Shown here: piece after piece, positions 9,985 through 21,756 of the stretch | How positions within the stretch are numbered: position 1 is the stretch's first letter | Layout of the letters: every line of letters begins with the position of its first letter | Assembly: GCF_947496385.1 (NCBI RefSeq) | Contig: NZ_CANMCP010000001.1 | Coordinates: forward strand, 186,001 to 250,000 | Direction of reading: 5' to 3' | Source: an uncultured Croceicoccus sp. | GTDB taxonomy: Bacteria; Pseudomonadota; Alphaproteobacteria; Sphingomonadales; Sphingomonadaceae | Length of the DNA: 64,000 bases | Made by a program: the position numbers and the translations under genes | The notes under the pieces: model-generated | Seen by the model: only the letters and a program-made list of their open reading frames with translations | The model's database searches: none | What the model was told of the DNA's origin: nothing

Positions 9985-11013
9985 ATGGCCCATATCCTTT
10001 CGATCGGCACCGCCGTGCCGCCGCAGATCCTGCCGCAGAGCGACGTCGTCCCCATACTGACCGATGCTCTGGGCCACGCACCGCCGCCGCGCCTCGCCTC
10101 CATCCTCACCAATACCGGCATTGCGCAGCGGCACATCGCAGAGGACATCGGCTATTACTTCCGCCCCCGGCGCGCGAGCGAACGGGCCGCGACCTTCGAA
10201 CGGGTCGCCACCGCATTGTGGGAGCAGGCCGCGCAGAACGCGCTCGACCGTGCGGGCCTGACGCCGGCGGACATCGGCACCATCGTCACCGTGTGCACGA
10301 CCGGCACGCTCACCCCCTCCATCCCGAGCCGCGCGCTGCAACGCATGGGCTTTGCGCCGACCACGCGCACGGTGCCGGTGTTCGGCTGGGGCTGCGCGGG
10401 CGGCGGGCTGGGCCTGTCGCTCGCCGCGACGCTGGCCGATGCGGGGCGGGGGGAGGGCGCGCTGCTCCTCGTCTGCGTCGAATTGTGCAGCCTCGCCTAC
10501 GATCATTCCTCGATGGAGAAGAAGGATCTCGTTGCGCTCGCCCTGTTTTCCGACGGATGCGCCGCCGCCGTCATCGCGCCCGGCGACGGTCCCAACCGGC
10601 TCGGCCCGTTCGCGCAACATTGCTGGCCCGACACGATACCGATGATGGGGTGGGAGATCGGCGACACCGGCTTCGACCTCGTGCTGTCCCGCGACATTCC
10701 GCGCTTTGTCGAAAAGGATTTCGCCCCGTTCTGCGACGCATTTCTGGCGTCGCAATCGCTTTCCCGCAAAGACCTTGCCGAACCGGCCTGCCACCCCGGA
10801 GGGGGCCGCGTGGTGGAGGCGCTCGCCGCGATGTTCGGGCGCGACCTGCCTGCCACCGCCGCCGTGCTGCGCGATTATGGCAATATGAGCAGCCCGACCG
10901 TGCTCTTCATCCTCGACCGCCTGCTGTCCCGCCGCGCGCGGGAGGGAGAGCCGGTGCTCGTCACGGCGCTCGGCCCCGGCTTTACCGGCACCGCCGCGCT
11001 GGTGCATCCGTGA
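9985..11013 (+). CDS. Type III polyketide synthase (alkylpyrone/chalcone synthase family)
   Basis: Homodimeric ketosynthase that extends an acyl-CoA starter with malonyl-CoA and cyclises the product; bacterial members typically make alkylpyrones or alkylresorcinols. 342 aa. The full catalytic triad is present: Cys137 in GWGCAGGGLGL, His270 in CHPGG and Asn300 in YGNMSSPTVLFIL. The GPGFTG loop near the C-terminus is also typical. Start at ATG 9985 with GGGAG 5-9 bases upstream. Its TGA shares a base with the ATG of the methyltransferase downstream, which mirrors the BpsA-BpsB pair of Bacillus subtilis (type III PKS plus ICMT-family methyltransferase). The starter chain length is not predictable here. 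Confidence 0.93.
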   Translation: MAHILSIGTAVPPQILPQSDVVPILTDALGHAPPPRLASILTNTGIAQRHIAEDIGYYFRPRRASERAATFERVATALWEQAAQNALDRAGLTPADIGTIVTVCTTGTLTPSIPSRALQRMGFAPTTRTVPVFGWGCAGGGLGLSLAATLADAGRGEGALLLVCVELCSLAYDHSSMEKKDLVALALFSDGCAAAVIAPGDGPNRLGPFAQHCWPDTIPMMGWEIGDTGFDLVLSRDIPRFVEKDFAPFCDAFLASQSLSRKDLAEPACHPGGGRVVEALAAMFGRDLPATAAVLRDYGNMSSPTVLFILDRLLSRRAREGEPVLVTALGPGFTGTAALVHP

Positions 11014-11561
11014 TGGCGCAATGGGCGGCCTCGCCGGCATGGGGTTGGCCGGCGTGGGACTGGCCGGCATGGGCGGGGGCCGTGCTCGCCTATGTCGTCG
11101 CCTCGCGCCTTGGCGAACTCGTCTATGCCCGCCGCAATACGCAGCGTTTGCTGGCCGAGGGCGGGACCGAGCATTACCCCGGTCACTACCCGCTGTTCAT
11201 CGTGCTGCACGGCTCGTGGCTGCTTGCCATCCTGCTGTTCGCGCGGCCCGGACCCGAACCGTCCTACGCGCTCGCCTCGCTCTTCGCATTCAGCCAGGCG
11301 GCGCGCTACTGGGTCCTGCATTCCATCGGGCGCTGGTGGACGACGCGCATTATTTCCGCGCCCCATTTCCCGCGGGTGCGGCGTGGTCCCTACCGCTTTT
11401 TCCCGCATCCCAACTATGCGGTGGTGGTGGCGGAGATCGCGCTGCTGCCGCTGCTGCTCGGCGCGCCATGGGTGGCGCTGGTGTGGTCGGTGCTGAACGC
11501 GATGCTGCTCGCCCACCGCATCCGGCTGGAGGAAAAGGCGCTCGCCCTCCGCGCGGGATAG
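11013..11561 (+). CDS. Isoprenylcysteine carboxyl methyltransferase-like (BpsB/YpbQ-type) protein
   Basis: Membrane methyltransferase of 182 aa. Several hydrophobic helices flank conserved ICMT-family motifs: ASRLGELVYARRNTQRLLAEG near the N-terminus and the SAM/substrate segment RRGPYRFFPHPNYAVVVAEI, with the RHPNY-like core HPNY, followed by EEKAL near the C-terminus. In B. subtilis BpsB methylates alkylpyrones made by BpsA; the one-base overlap with the type III PKS upstream argues for the same role. The start ATG 11013 lies within the PKS stop (TGATG). A repeat-like Trp/Ala/Gly/Pro tract at residues 8-23 is unusual but in frame. Confidence 0.85.
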   Translation: MAQWAASPAWGWPAWDWPAWAGAVLAYVVASRLGELVYARRNTQRLLAEGGTEHYPGHYPLFIVLHGSWLLAILLFARPGPEPSYALASLFAFSQAARYWVLHSIGRWWTTRIISAPHFPRVRRGPYRFFPHPNYAVVVAEIALLPLLLGAPWVALVWSVLNAMLLAHRIRLEEKALALRAG

Positions 11562-11573
11562 ACGCGGTGCGCC

Positions 11574-12542
11574 TTACCGTCCCTGCGCCGGGGGAGGGGA
11601 CAGCAGATGCCGTCCCGCCTCCATCCTCTCGCGCATGAGGTCGAGCTTCGCATTGATCCGCGCGCGCACCGCGTCCTCGTCGCCGAACGCCTCCGCGCGC
11701 CATTGCTGTTTGAGCGTTTCGTAAACCGGGTCGCCGGGCCGCGGCATCGCGGCCTCGCCATAGCGATGCGCGCGGCGATGGCGCAGCATGAACATGACCA
11801 GCGCCTCGTTATGCCGCCGCCACTCGCCGATGATCGCGCCGCCCGACACGATGGGCCGGGCCTCCCCCTCGATCGCGCGGGTGAGCGCCGTGTCCTCCAG
11901 CCTCGCAATCCCGCAATCGACGGCGCGCTCCCACGCGGCGGCAAACCCTTCCGCGCCTTTGCGTGCGCGTAACGTATAAAGCGCCTCGACACTCGCCCCG
12001 ATGCGCCGCGCGGCCTGCGTGACGCTGCCCGTGGCGGCAAGCACGGCGATAAAGCGGCGCTGGCGGTCCGGGGTGATCGAGTTGCGACGGGGACGGGGAT
12101 GCACGAACGGCGCGAAATCGAGCAGCGGATCGCCCGGCTCCGGCTCCTCGGTGGTAAAGGCGACATGGCTCGTCCGCCGCGAAGGCCGCGCCGACCGGCA
12201 ATGCAGCGGTTCGTCCCTCTCCGCGCCGCCGATCACGCGATAGCCCGCCGCCCCGCCATCGCCGTCCCCGCCATCATGCACGCGAACGATCCCCCGCCGC
12301 CGCGCCAGCCGTGCATCACGCGCCGTATCGCACAGCCGCGCCCGGTCCCACGCCGCGCGAAATTCCTCTGCCCCGTCGCGGTATCGCAGCTTGTGCAGCG
12401 CCGCCACGCTCACGCCGATCTCGGCCGCCGCATCGCCGACGAACCCGCACCGGGCCAGCGCCGCGATGAATTGCCGCTGCGTCTCCGCATCGAGCTTGCG
12501 CCGCTTCTTCTGCACCGCCGGGGTAAAGGAAAGATCGACCAT
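11574..12542 (-). CDS. Tandem helix-turn-helix protein, paralogue of 55393-56043
   Basis: 322 aa, not assignable to a named family. Two related HTH-plus-helix units: RQFIAALARCGFVGDAAAEI followed by GVSVAALHKLRYRDGAEEFR (about residues 23-62), and RRFIAVLAATGSVTQAARRI followed by GASVEALYTLRARKGAEGFA (about residues 162-202). The second unit continues into AAWERAVDCGIARLEDTALT and a conserved tail. It resembles the DNA-binding part of phage terminase small subunits and transposase HTHs, but no catalytic domain is seen. The linker at 66-150 is low-complexity (Arg, Gly, Asp). Starts at ATG 12542. Function unknown; probably DNA-binding. Confidence 0.7.
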   Translation of the reverse strand: MVDLSFTPAVQKKRRKLDAETQRQFIAALARCGFVGDAAAEIGVSVAALHKLRYRDGAEEFRAAWDRARLCDTARDARLARRRGIVRVHDGGDGDGGAAGYRVIGGAERDEPLHCRSARPSRRTSHVAFTTEEPEPGDPLLDFAPFVHPRPRRNSITPDRQRRFIAVLAATGSVTQAARRIGASVEALYTLRARKGAEGFAAAWERAVDCGIARLEDTALTRAIEGEARPIVSGGAIIGEWRRHNEALVMFMLRHRRAHRYGEAAMPRPGDPVYETLKQQWRAEAFGDEDAVRARINAKLDLMRERMEAGRHLLSPPPAQGR

Positions 12543-12631
12543 GACACGCTCCGCCGTTGATGAGGGGGAGCGGGGTTAGGCGGGGGGAGGGGGTGTAGGA
12601 AAATAAAAGCTGCGGGCGGCGGACCGGAATC

Positions 12632-13504
12632 TCACTTCGAGAAATAGGTTATCTTACTATTCAAGAGCGATTTCACCGGCTTGCCATCCTTGTCTCGTGC
12701 CGGTTCGAGGATCAAATCTTCCATCGCGATCGCACAGGCGGCGTCGTCGAAGCCTTCGGCCTTGGTTTGCGCGAACATCTTGCACCACACAATCTTGCCT
12801 TGTTCGTCGACCACGATTTTCATATTGAAAATCGCACCCAGTCCGCGCTCACCCGCCGTCGCCGGATAACGACGCTGAACCTTCTGGGCGAACTCTTCCA
12901 TGTTCACCATCCCGGCCGGCGTATGAACGGCTTCCAGTTCCCTGGGGTCGAGCCCCCAGCTGATCATCAAATCATCGGCGCAGTTGGCAAGGGCCGCAAA
13001 GGGGGCGCCCATGCCGCCGAGATCGAACCGGACCGTTCGTTTCCCCTGCGAAATCTGGAACCATTCGATGTGCTTCCCGACCTCGCCAAGCGTTTCGGGG
13101 GCTTCCGTCTTCGCAAGGCCGGACGACGTCACATCCGCATGATCCTTCATGGGCCTGTACCCCTCGCTCATGAAGGCTTGGCCATACCCTTTGAAAAGCA
13201 ATGGCGTCGCATTTTTAACGACAGGCTCGAACGTGGGGCCGAATTGGCTTGCGCTTTCCCGGTCCTGCCGAAAACGCACAAGCGAAGGGCTCGCCACTAT
13301 CCATGACAACAGCTTGCCGGGCGAATCCTTGTCGATGATAAAGACCGACCTGTTGCCATCCTCACCGAAAACGCGGCTAAGCCGGCATTTGTTCTCGGCA
13401 TATTCGAGTTGCCAGGCGGTGGAGGAGGTCAGCACGATCGGTTCGTCGGCCATCGCAGGCGCCGCGCTCAATGCAATCGACACCAATGCAACAATTGAAC
13501 GCAT
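12632..13504 (-). CDS. Exported protein with TonB C-terminal-like domain
   Basis: 290 aa from ATG 13504. The N-terminus MRSIVALVSIALSAAPAMADEP is a Sec signal peptide with an AMA-D cleavage site. The last 90 residues (GAIFNMKIVVDEQGKI, DDAACAIAMEDLILEPARDKDG) look like the TonB/TolA C-terminal fold (gram-negative energy-transducer domain) found on many sphingomonad periplasmic proteins. The middle (about residues 25-190) is not recognised. The open frame extends to 13678 but that part is Cys/Arg-rich and lacks a signal peptide. It has no transmembrane anchor of its own and no ExbBD neighbours, so it is probably not a TonB energiser. Confidence 0.7.
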   Translation of the reverse strand: MRSIVALVSIALSAAPAMADEPIVLTSSTAWQLEYAENKCRLSRVFGEDGNRSVFIIDKDSPGKLLSWIVASPSLVRFRQDRESASQFGPTFEPVVKNATPLLFKGYGQAFMSEGYRPMKDHADVTSSGLAKTEAPETLGEVGKHIEWFQISQGKRTVRFDLGGMGAPFAALANCADDLMISWGLDPRELEAVHTPAGMVNMEEFAQKVQRRYPATAGERGLGAIFNMKIVVDEQGKIVWCKMFAQTKAEGFDDAACAIAMEDLILEPARDKDGKPVKSLLNSKITYFSK

Positions 13505-14020
13505 GTATGGACATCCTCGACCCGTTTCGGATTCGCCCATTGATCCAAAGCACACCGTTCGGCAAGCGGCATTCGCGCGACCATCCGACAAAAACGCCGC
13601 CGCGTCGCACAGGCCAACCCCTTGACCCCGCCCGAATTCTCCCCTAGGCGCGGCGCACGAAGCGTTGGATTCGTCCAACCCACATAGAGCTGAACATTGC
13701 CGGTGAGGCGCGCGCCTGCGCGAATATCCGTCAAAGTAACCCTGCGGGCCTTGTGCCGGGGTGGAGTGTTTTTCGGCTCACCGAACGGCGTCGGGCGGCG
13801 TATTTTATACACCGCCGTTTTGGCGCGTGACGTGAACCACCGAAACCAACATCTCCGCATACCGCGCATGCCTTGCCATGCAGGCGAAGGATTGCGGCGC
13901 ATCGTCCCCCTTGGCGGGCGGCGCGCAACAGGAAGGAAATTGCCCTTTCCCATCCGCCGAAACGCGCGGGGGAGGGCGTAAACCGGCGGGAAACCTCCCG
14001 TCGGAAACGAGGAAGAGATT
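13505..14020 (+). other. Intergenic region upstream of rpsL
   Basis: 516 bases between the divergent exported protein and rpsL. No convincing gene: the open frames here are short and Arg-rich on both strands. It must hold promoters for both directions, but I see no strong -35/-10 pair. It contains a hairpin with a T run at 13794-13821. The rpsL ribosome site is GAGGAAGAG just before 14021. Confidence 0.5.
13794..13821 (+). terminator. Hairpin with T run in rpsL upstream region
   Basis: GGCGG-c-GTAT pairs with ATAC-a-CCGCC (10-base arms, one mismatch, 3-base loop) and is followed by GTTTT. It resembles an intrinsic terminator, or the AT core could be a promoter element. No gene that it would terminate is visible on this strand, so its role is uncertain. 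Confidence 0.35.
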
Positions 14021-14392
14021 ATGCCGACGATCAACCAGCTGGTCCGCAAGGGCCGCGTGCCGCAAAAGGCGAAGTCCAAGGTTCCGGCCATGGAAGCAAA
14101 CCCGCAGAAGCGCGGCGTTTGCACCCGTGTCTACACCACCACCCCGAAGAAGCCGAACTCCGCGCTTCGCAAGGTGGCCAAGGTGCGCCTGACCAATGGC
14201 CGCGAAGTCATCACCTACATCCCGGGCGAAGGCCACAACCTTCAGGAACACTCCGTCGTGCTGATCCGCGGCGGCCGTGTCCGCGACCTTCCCGGCGTGC
14301 GCTACCACGTGCTGCGCGGCGTTCTCGACACGCAGGGCGTGAAGGATCGCAAGCAGTCCCGTTCGAAATACGGCGCCAAGCGTCCGAAGTAA
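14021..14392 (+). CDS. rpsL: 30S ribosomal protein S12
   Basis: 123 aa, full length. Decoding-centre protein and target of streptomycin resistance mutations. Typical motifs: [11 protein letters not shown] at the start, [18 protein letters not shown] and [20 protein letters not shown]. The Lys at KKPNSALRK and in the [16 protein letters not shown] loop are the usual sensitive-type residues. First gene of the str operon; rpsG follows after 63 bases. Confidence 0.98.
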   Translation: MPTINQLVRKGRVPQKAKSKVPAMEANPQKRGVCTRVYTTTPKKPNSALRKVAKVRLTNGREVITYIPGEGHNLQEHSVVLIRGGRVRDLPGVRYHVLRGVLDTQGVKDRKQSRSKYGAKRPK

Positions 14393-14455
14393 GCCGCGCG
14401 GGGTACGGGCCGCGTGCCCGTGCCCCCGGCTGCTCTTTTCAGGAGTTATTGAAAC

Positions 14456-14926
14456 ATGTCACGTCGTCGTCGCCCCGAAAAGCGCGTCATCCTGCCCGAT
14501 CCCAAGTTCGGTGACCAGATCCTGTCGAAGTTCATGAACAACCTCATGTACGACGGCAAGAAGTCGACCGCCGAATCGATCGTCTATGGTGCGCTCGAAA
14601 CCGTCGAGACCCGCGCCAAGACCGACCCGGTGCAGCTGTTCCACGATGCGCTGAACAACATCATGCCGCAGATCGAGGTCCGCAGCCGCCGCGTCGGCGG
14701 TGCCACCTACCAGGTCCCGGTCGAGGTTCGTCCCGAGCGTGCGCAGGCGCTGGCCATTCGCTGGCTCATCACCGCGGCGCGCAACCGCCCCGAAACGACC
14801 ATGGCCGCCCGCCTTTCGGGTGAGCTGATGGACGCGTCGAACAATCGCGGCAATGCGGTGAAGAAGCGCGAAGACACGCACCGCATGGCCGACGCCAACC
14901 GCGCGTTCAGCCATTACCGCTGGTAA
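14456..14926 (+). CDS. rpsG: 30S ribosomal protein S7
   Basis: 156 aa, the usual bacterial length. Nucleates assembly of the 16S 3' domain and represses the str operon in E. coli. Recognised by [40 protein letters not shown] and the C-terminal [22 protein letters not shown] good ribosome site (AGGAG at 14441-14445) precedes ATG 14456. fusA follows after 137 bases. Confidence 0.98.
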   Translation: MSRRRRPEKRVILPDPKFGDQILSKFMNNLMYDGKKSTAESIVYGALETVETRAKTDPVQLFHDALNNIMPQIEVRSRRVGGATYQVPVEVRPERAQALAIRWLITAARNRPETTMAARLSGELMDASNNRGNAVKKREDTHRMADANRAFSHYRW

Positions 14927-15063
14927 CACGCGCCGATAAGGCGAAACGGTGGATAGGCATGGCGGATGGTCTCCGCCGTGTCTTCCGCCGGTCACATTCA
15001 TAACTATATGGGGCAGGTCCGGCCACCGCAGGCCGCCCACCCATTGCACCCGAGGAAACTCTC

Positions 15064-17157
<2,094 letters not shown>

Positions 17158-17248
17158 GCGGCAGGTTCGGTCTAGGGGCGGCGCCTGATTCAGCGGGTGC
17201 CGTCTTTCCCGCAGTCAATTTAAATCAGACGAACAGAGGTTTTACATC

Positions 17249-18439
17249 ATGGCGAAAGCTAAATTTGAGCGGAACAAGCCGCACTGCAACATCGGCACCA
17301 TCGGTCACGTCGACCACGGCAAGACCACGCTGACCGCTGCGATCACCAAGGTGCTCGCCGAAACGTCGGGCGGCACCGCCGTCGATTTCGCGAACATCGA
17401 CAAGGCTCCCGAAGAGCGTGAGCGCGGCATCACCATTTCGACCGCACACGTCGAATATGAAACCGACGCACGCCACTACGCGCACGTCGATTGCCCCGGC
17501 CACGCCGACTATGTGAAGAACATGATCACCGGTGCGGCGCAGATGGACGGCGCGATCCTCGTGGTGAACGCTGCCGACGGCCCGATGCCGCAGACCCGCG
17601 AGCACATCCTGCTCGCACGTCAGGTCGGCGTGCCGGCTCTGGTCGTGTTCATGAACAAGGTTGACCAGGTAGACGACGAAGAGCTGCTCGAGCTCGTCGA
17701 ACTCGAAATCCGTGAGCTGCTGTCCAGCTACGACTTCCCGGGCGACGATATTCCGATCGTTGCCGGCTCGGCTCTTGCCGCGCTCGAAGGTCGTGACGAC
17801 AACATCGGCAAGGAAAAGATCCTTGAGCTGATGAAGGCTGTCGACGACTACATCCCGCAGCCGGCGCGCCCGGTCGACCAGGCATTCCTGATGCCGGTCG
17901 AGGACGTGTTCTCCATCTCGGGTCGTGGTACGGTTGTGACCGGCCGCGTCGAAACCGGCATCGTGAAGGTTGGTGAGGAAGTCGAGATCGTCGGCCTCAA
18001 GGACACCGCGAAGACGACCGTTACCGGCGTCGAAATGTTCCGCAAGCTGCTCGACCAGGGTGAAGCTGGCGACAACATCGGTGCTCTGGTTCGCGGTGTT
18101 GCCCGTGACGACGTGGAGCGTGGGCAGGTTCTCTGCAAGCCCGGCTCGATCACGCCGCACACCGAGTTCAGCGCCGAAGTCTACGTCCTGTCGAAGGACG
18201 AGGGCGGCCGTCACACCCCGTTCTTCGCGAACTATCGTCCGCAGTTCTACTTCCGCACCACCGACGTCACCGGCGAAGTGATCCTTCCCGAGGGCACCGA
18301 AATGGTGATGCCGGGCGACAACGTGACGATCTCAGTCAAGCTGATCGCACCGATCGCCATGGACGAGGGTCTCCGCTTCGCAATCCGCGAAGGTGGCCGG
18401 ACCGTCGGTTCGGGGGTTGTCAGCACGATCACGAAGTAA
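17249..18439 (+). CDS. tuf: Translation elongation factor Tu
   Basis: 396 aa GTPase that delivers aminoacyl-tRNA to the ribosome. [14 protein letters not shown] (G1), RGITISTAH (G2), [12 protein letters not shown] (G3), NKVDQVDD (G4), GSAL (G5). Normal length. Codon use is strongly biased, as expected of the most abundant protein. It ends the str group; 175 bases separate it from rpsJ. A second tuf copy is not in this window. Confidence 0.98.
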   Translation: MAKAKFERNKPHCNIGTIGHVDHGKTTLTAAITKVLAETSGGTAVDFANIDKAPEERERGITISTAHVEYETDARHYAHVDCPGHADYVKNMITGAAQMDGAILVVNAADGPMPQTREHILLARQVGVPALVVFMNKVDQVDDEELLELVELEIRELLSSYDFPGDDIPIVAGSALAALEGRDDNIGKEKILELMKAVDDYIPQPARPVDQAFLMPVEDVFSISGRGTVVTGRVETGIVKVGEEVEIVGLKDTAKTTVTGVEMFRKLLDQGEAGDNIGALVRGVARDDVERGQVLCKPGSITPHTEFSAEVYVLSKDEGGRHTPFFANYRPQFYFRTTDVTGEVILPEGTEMVMPGDNVTISVKLIAPIAMDEGLRFAIREGGRTVGSGVVSTITK

Positions 18440-18614
18440 TATAGGCACTCCATCGACCGGGTCTTAACAGATTCGGTCGACCGGAATTTTCGGAAGGGCC
18501 GCCCCTTCCCACGTCAGAAACCTTCGGGGTATGGCGATGGAGAGGTGGGGCGGTTCTTTCTTTGTTATGGAATGGCATTTGTCATTCCCGGCTCTTTCGC
18601 ATCGGTAGTTGGAA

Positions 18615-18926
18615 ATGGAAGCTCAGAATATTCGTATTCGCCTCAAGGCGTTCGATCACCGCGTTCTCGACCAGGCAACTGGCGAAATCGCAGAAACCGC
18701 GCGTCGCACCGGCGCCCTCATTCGTGGCCCCATTCCGCTGCCGACGCGTATTGAGAAGTTCACCGTGAACCGCGGTCCGCACATCGACAAGAAGTCGCGG
18801 GAGCAGTTCGAGGTTCGCACCTACAAGCGTCTGCTCGACATCGTGCAGCCGAACGCCTCGACCGTCGATGCTTTGATGAAGCTCGACCTGGCCGCTGGCG
18901 TGAACGTGGAAATCAAGCTCGCTTGA
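18615..18926 (+). CDS. rpsJ: 30S ribosomal protein S10
   Basis: 103 aa (family standard). Also NusE, part of the Nus antitermination complex. Begins [19 protein letters not shown], with [29 protein letters not shown] fragments typical of S10. I chose ATG 18615 over an in-frame TTG at 18609, which would add only two residues. The ribosome site is weak (GGAA immediately upstream). The 175-base gap after tuf probably holds the S10 promoter; it contains a small GGAATG/CATTCC hairpin (18570-18589). Confidence 0.97.
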   Translation: MEAQNIRIRLKAFDHRVLDQATGEIAETARRTGALIRGPIPLPTRIEKFTVNRGPHIDKKSREQFEVRTYKRLLDIVQPNASTVDALMKLDLAAGVNVEIKLA

Positions 18927-19066
18927 TTTTCCGGTCTCCGGGATAACCGGGGGCGAAGACTTCGGGATACCGCCGGGCAATCGCTCGGGCTGCGTCCCCC
19001 GTCTCGCTTCATTCGTGAAGCACATCGGCCCGGACGGGGCGACGCATGACAGATTGGGCCGATCAA

Positions 19067-19089
19067 GCCTGCCGGATGGTCCGGCAGGC
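19067..19089 (+). promoter_or_regulatory. Leader hairpin upstream of rplC
   Basis: Perfect 9-bp stem GCCTGCCGG / CCGGCAGGC with a 5-base loop (ATGGT), 20 bases before the rplC ATG and just upstream of its AAGGAG site. No T run, so it is more likely a translational or processing element than a terminator. Confidence 0.5.
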
Positions 19090-19109
19090 CTCTGTAAGGA
19101 GATTTGATC

Positions 19110-19976
19110 ATGCGCACTGGCGTGATCGCCAAAAAGGTGGGGATGACCCGCCTTTTCCAAGAGGACGGCCGGCATGTTCCGGTGACGGTCCTGGCGTTGG
19201 AAGATTGTCAGGTTGTTTCGCACCGCACCCTCGACCGCGACGGCTATGTCGCGGTGCAGCTCGGTGCCGGCGAAGCGAAGCAGAAGAACGTTGCCAAGCC
19301 GCAGCGCGAGCATTTCGCGAAGGCCGAGGTCGGCCTCAAGATGAAGCTCGCCGAGTTCCGTCTCGACGGCGAAGACGGCCTGCTGCCCGTTGGCGCATCG
19401 ATTTCTGCCGAGCATTTCATTGCCGGGCAGAAGGTCGACATCACCGGCCACACGCAGGGCAAGGGCTTTGCCGGCGCGATGAAGCGCTGGGGCTTCGGAG
19501 GTCTGCGCGCGACGCACGGCGTTTCCGTCTCGCACCGTTCGCACGGTTCGACGGGTAACCGCCAGGATCCGGGCCGCGTCTTCAAGAACAAGAAGATGGC
19601 CGGCCACATGGGCGACCGTCAGCGCACGCAGCAAAATCTCGAAATCGTGCGTACCGACGCCGACCGCGGGCTGCTTTTCGTCAAGGGCTCGGTCCCTGGC
19701 GCGAAGAATGGCTGGCTGATCGTGCAGGACGCGGTGAAGCTTCCGCTTCCCGAAGGCGCTCCGTTCCCCGGCGCGCTTCTGGAGAAGAAGGCCACGCATC
19801 CCGATCACCAGGAAGCCGATGCCGGCATGGTCGAGACGGCCGCCGAGCACGCTGTCGTTCCCGAGGTCGATGCCGAGCAGCAGGCAAAGCTGCTGAACGA
19901 GCAGGAAGCCGGCGCCGATACGCTGAGCAATGACACCACCGCCGGCACGTCCGACGGTGCAGCCAAGGAGTCCTGA
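19110..19976 (+). CDS. rplC: 50S ribosomal protein L3 with long C-terminal tail
   Basis: Early-assembling 23S-binding protein near the peptidyl-transferase centre. The core (residues 1-210) is canonical: [50 protein letters not shown] fragment and [13 protein letters not shown]. It is 288 aa, while most bacterial L3 are 205-240 aa. The extra C-terminal stretch (about residues 212-288) is acidic and rich in Ala, Glu and Asp. Start ATG 19110 has AAGGAG 8 bases upstream. rplD follows after 2 bases. Confidence 0.97.
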   Translation: MRTGVIAKKVGMTRLFQEDGRHVPVTVLALEDCQVVSHRTLDRDGYVAVQLGAGEAKQKNVAKPQREHFAKAEVGLKMKLAEFRLDGEDGLLPVGASISAEHFIAGQKVDITGHTQGKGFAGAMKRWGFGGLRATHGVSVSHRSHGSTGNRQDPGRVFKNKKMAGHMGDRQRTQQNLEIVRTDADRGLLFVKGSVPGAKNGWLIVQDAVKLPLPEGAPFPGALLEKKATHPDHQEADAGMVETAAEHAVVPEVDAEQQAKLLNEQEAGADTLSNDTTAGTSDGAAKES

Positions 19977-19978
19977 TC

Positions 19979-20605
19979 GTGAAGGTCAATGTTAAGACCC
20001 TCGAGGGCAAGGCCAATGGCGACGTCGAGCTGTCGGATGCCGTGTTCGGTGTTGAGCCGCGCGCAGACATCCTGCACCGTGTCGTCACCTGGCAGCTTGA
20101 AAACCGTCGCGGCACCGCCCGTCCCACGCGTGAGCGTTCGGACGTTGCGCGCACCGGCAAGAAGTACGGCAATCAGAAGGGCGGCGGTACCGCGCGTCAC
20201 GGCGATCGCAAGGCGCCGATCTTCACCGGCGGCGGCAAGGCGCACGGCGCTCGCAAGCGGGATTTCGATATCTCGCTTCCCAAGAAGATCCGTGCGCTCG
20301 GCCTGAAGATGGCGCTTTCGTCCAAGGCGCAGAACGACAATATCGTCGTTCTCGACAGCCTCGAGATGAAGGACGCCAAGACGAAGGTTCTGCTGTCGAA
20401 TTTCGAGAAGCTGGGCTTTGGCCGCAAGGTGCTCGTCATCGATGGCGAAAGCGTCGATGAAGGCTTCCGCAAGGCATCGGGCAACCTGATCGGGGTGGAC
20501 GTGCTCCCCGCGATCGGCGCCAATGTCTATGACATTCTGAACCACGACACGCTGGTGCTGACGAAGTCCGCTGTCGAAAAGCTGGAGGCGCGGTTCAATG
20601 GCTAA
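19979..20605 (+). CDS. rplD: 50S ribosomal protein L4
   Basis: 208 aa, normal. In E. coli L4 represses the S10 operon. Recognised by [19 protein letters not shown], the loop [20 protein letters not shown] and [17 protein letters not shown]. Starts with GTG 19979; AAGGAG inside the end of rplC serves as its ribosome site. Overlaps rplW by 8 bases. Confidence 0.97.
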   Translation: MKVNVKTLEGKANGDVELSDAVFGVEPRADILHRVVTWQLENRRGTARPTRERSDVARTGKKYGNQKGGGTARHGDRKAPIFTGGGKAHGARKRDFDISLPKKIRALGLKMALSSKAQNDNIVVLDSLEMKDAKTKVLLSNFEKLGFGRKVLVIDGESVDEGFRKASGNLIGVDVLPAIGANVYDILNHDTLVLTKSAVEKLEARFNG

Positions 20606-20906
20606 GCAGCAGGACATCGACGTGCGGCATTACGACGTGATCGTCGCGCCGCACATTACCGAGAAATCGACGCTGTTGTCGGAGCATAACGCCGTGGTCT
20701 TCAAGGTCGCGGACAGCTCGACGAAGCCCGAGATCAAGGCGGCCGTCGAGGCTTTGTTCGACGTGAAGGTCACGAATGTGAACACCGTCGTCCAGAAGGG
20801 CAAGACGAAGCGCTGGAAGGGCAAGCCCTACAAGCGCACCGACATGAAGAAGGCGATCGTGACGCTGGCCGAAGGCCAGTCCATCGACGTCACCAGCGGG
20901 ATCTGA
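20598..20906 (+). CDS. rplW: 50S ribosomal protein L23
   Basis: 102 aa; lies at the polypeptide exit and docks trigger factor and SRP. Typical [16 protein letters not shown] start and [22 protein letters not shown] region. Overlaps the end of rplD by 8 bases; rplB follows after 10. Confidence 0.96.
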   Translation: MAKQQDIDVRHYDVIVAPHITEKSTLLSEHNAVVFKVADSSTKPEIKAAVEALFDVKVTNVNTVVQKGKTKRWKGKPYKRTDMKKAIVTLAEGQSIDVTSGI

Positions 20907-20916
20907 GGCGCGGAAC

Positions 20917-21753
20917 ATGGCACTCAAGAACTATAAACCGACGAGCCCGGCACGCCGCGGCCTCGTCCTCGTCGACAAGTCGGCGCTCTGGAAAGGTCGC
21001 CCGGTCAAGGGTCTGACCGAAGGCAAGCGCAAGACCGGCGGCCGTAATAACAAGGGGCATGTGACCTCGCGCGGGATCGCCGGCGGTCACAAGCAGAAGT
21101 ACCGCTATATCGACTTCAAGCGTCGCAAGTGGGACATGCCTGCCACGGTCGAACGCCTCGAATACGATCCGAACCGCACGGCGTTCATCGCGCTGGTGAA
21201 GTACGAGGACGGCGAGCAGGCCTATATCCTCGCGCCGCAGCGTCTCGCCGTTGGCGACACGGTTGTCGCATCGGAGAAGGCGGACACAAAGCCCGGCAAT
21301 GCCATGCTCTTGTCCACCATGCCGGTCGGCACCATCTGCCACAACCTGGAGATGAAGCCGGGCAAGGGCGGGCAGATCGCCCGTTCGGCAGGCACCTACG
21401 CACAGGTCGTCGGTCGTGACCGCGGTCTCGTGATCGTCCGCCTGAACTCGGGCGAGCAGCGTTACCTGCGCGGCGATTGCATGGGCACGGTCGGGGCGGT
21501 TTCGAACCCCGACAATTCGAACCAGACCCTGGCGAAGGCCGGTCGCAAGCGCTGGATGGGTCGTCGCCCGCTGACGCGTGGTGTGGCCAAGAACCCGGTC
21601 GACCACCCGCACGGCGGTGGTGAAGGCCGGACCTCCGGTGGTCGTCATCCGGTGACCCCGTGGGGCAAGCCGACCAAGGGTGCTCGTACCCGCAAGAACA
21701 AGCAGACGGACAAGATGATTATCCGTTCTCGCCACGCGAAGAAGAAGAGGTAA
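20917..21753 (+). CDS. rplB: 50S ribosomal protein L2
   Basis: 278 aa; needed for subunit joining and peptidyl transferase. Visible: [37 protein letters not shown] fragment, and [20 protein letters not shown] with the essential His near the C-terminus. Full length. rpsS starts 3 bases later. Confidence 0.97.
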   Translation: MALKNYKPTSPARRGLVLVDKSALWKGRPVKGLTEGKRKTGGRNNKGHVTSRGIAGGHKQKYRYIDFKRRKWDMPATVERLEYDPNRTAFIALVKYEDGEQAYILAPQRLAVGDTVVASEKADTKPGNAMLLSTMPVGTICHNLEMKPGKGGQIARSAGTYAQVVGRDRGLVIVRLNSGEQRYLRGDCMGTVGAVSNPDNSNQTLAKAGRKRWMGRRPLTRGVAKNPVDHPHGGGEGRTSGGRHPVTPWGKPTKGARTRKNKQTDKMIIRSRHAKKKR

Positions 21754-21756
21754 GCC

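Noticed and set aside
18455-18510. Hairpin GGAAGGG/CCCTTCC after tuf as terminator
   Set aside because: Only a 7-bp stem with no T run; str and S10 genes are likely linked, so I did not call it a terminator.
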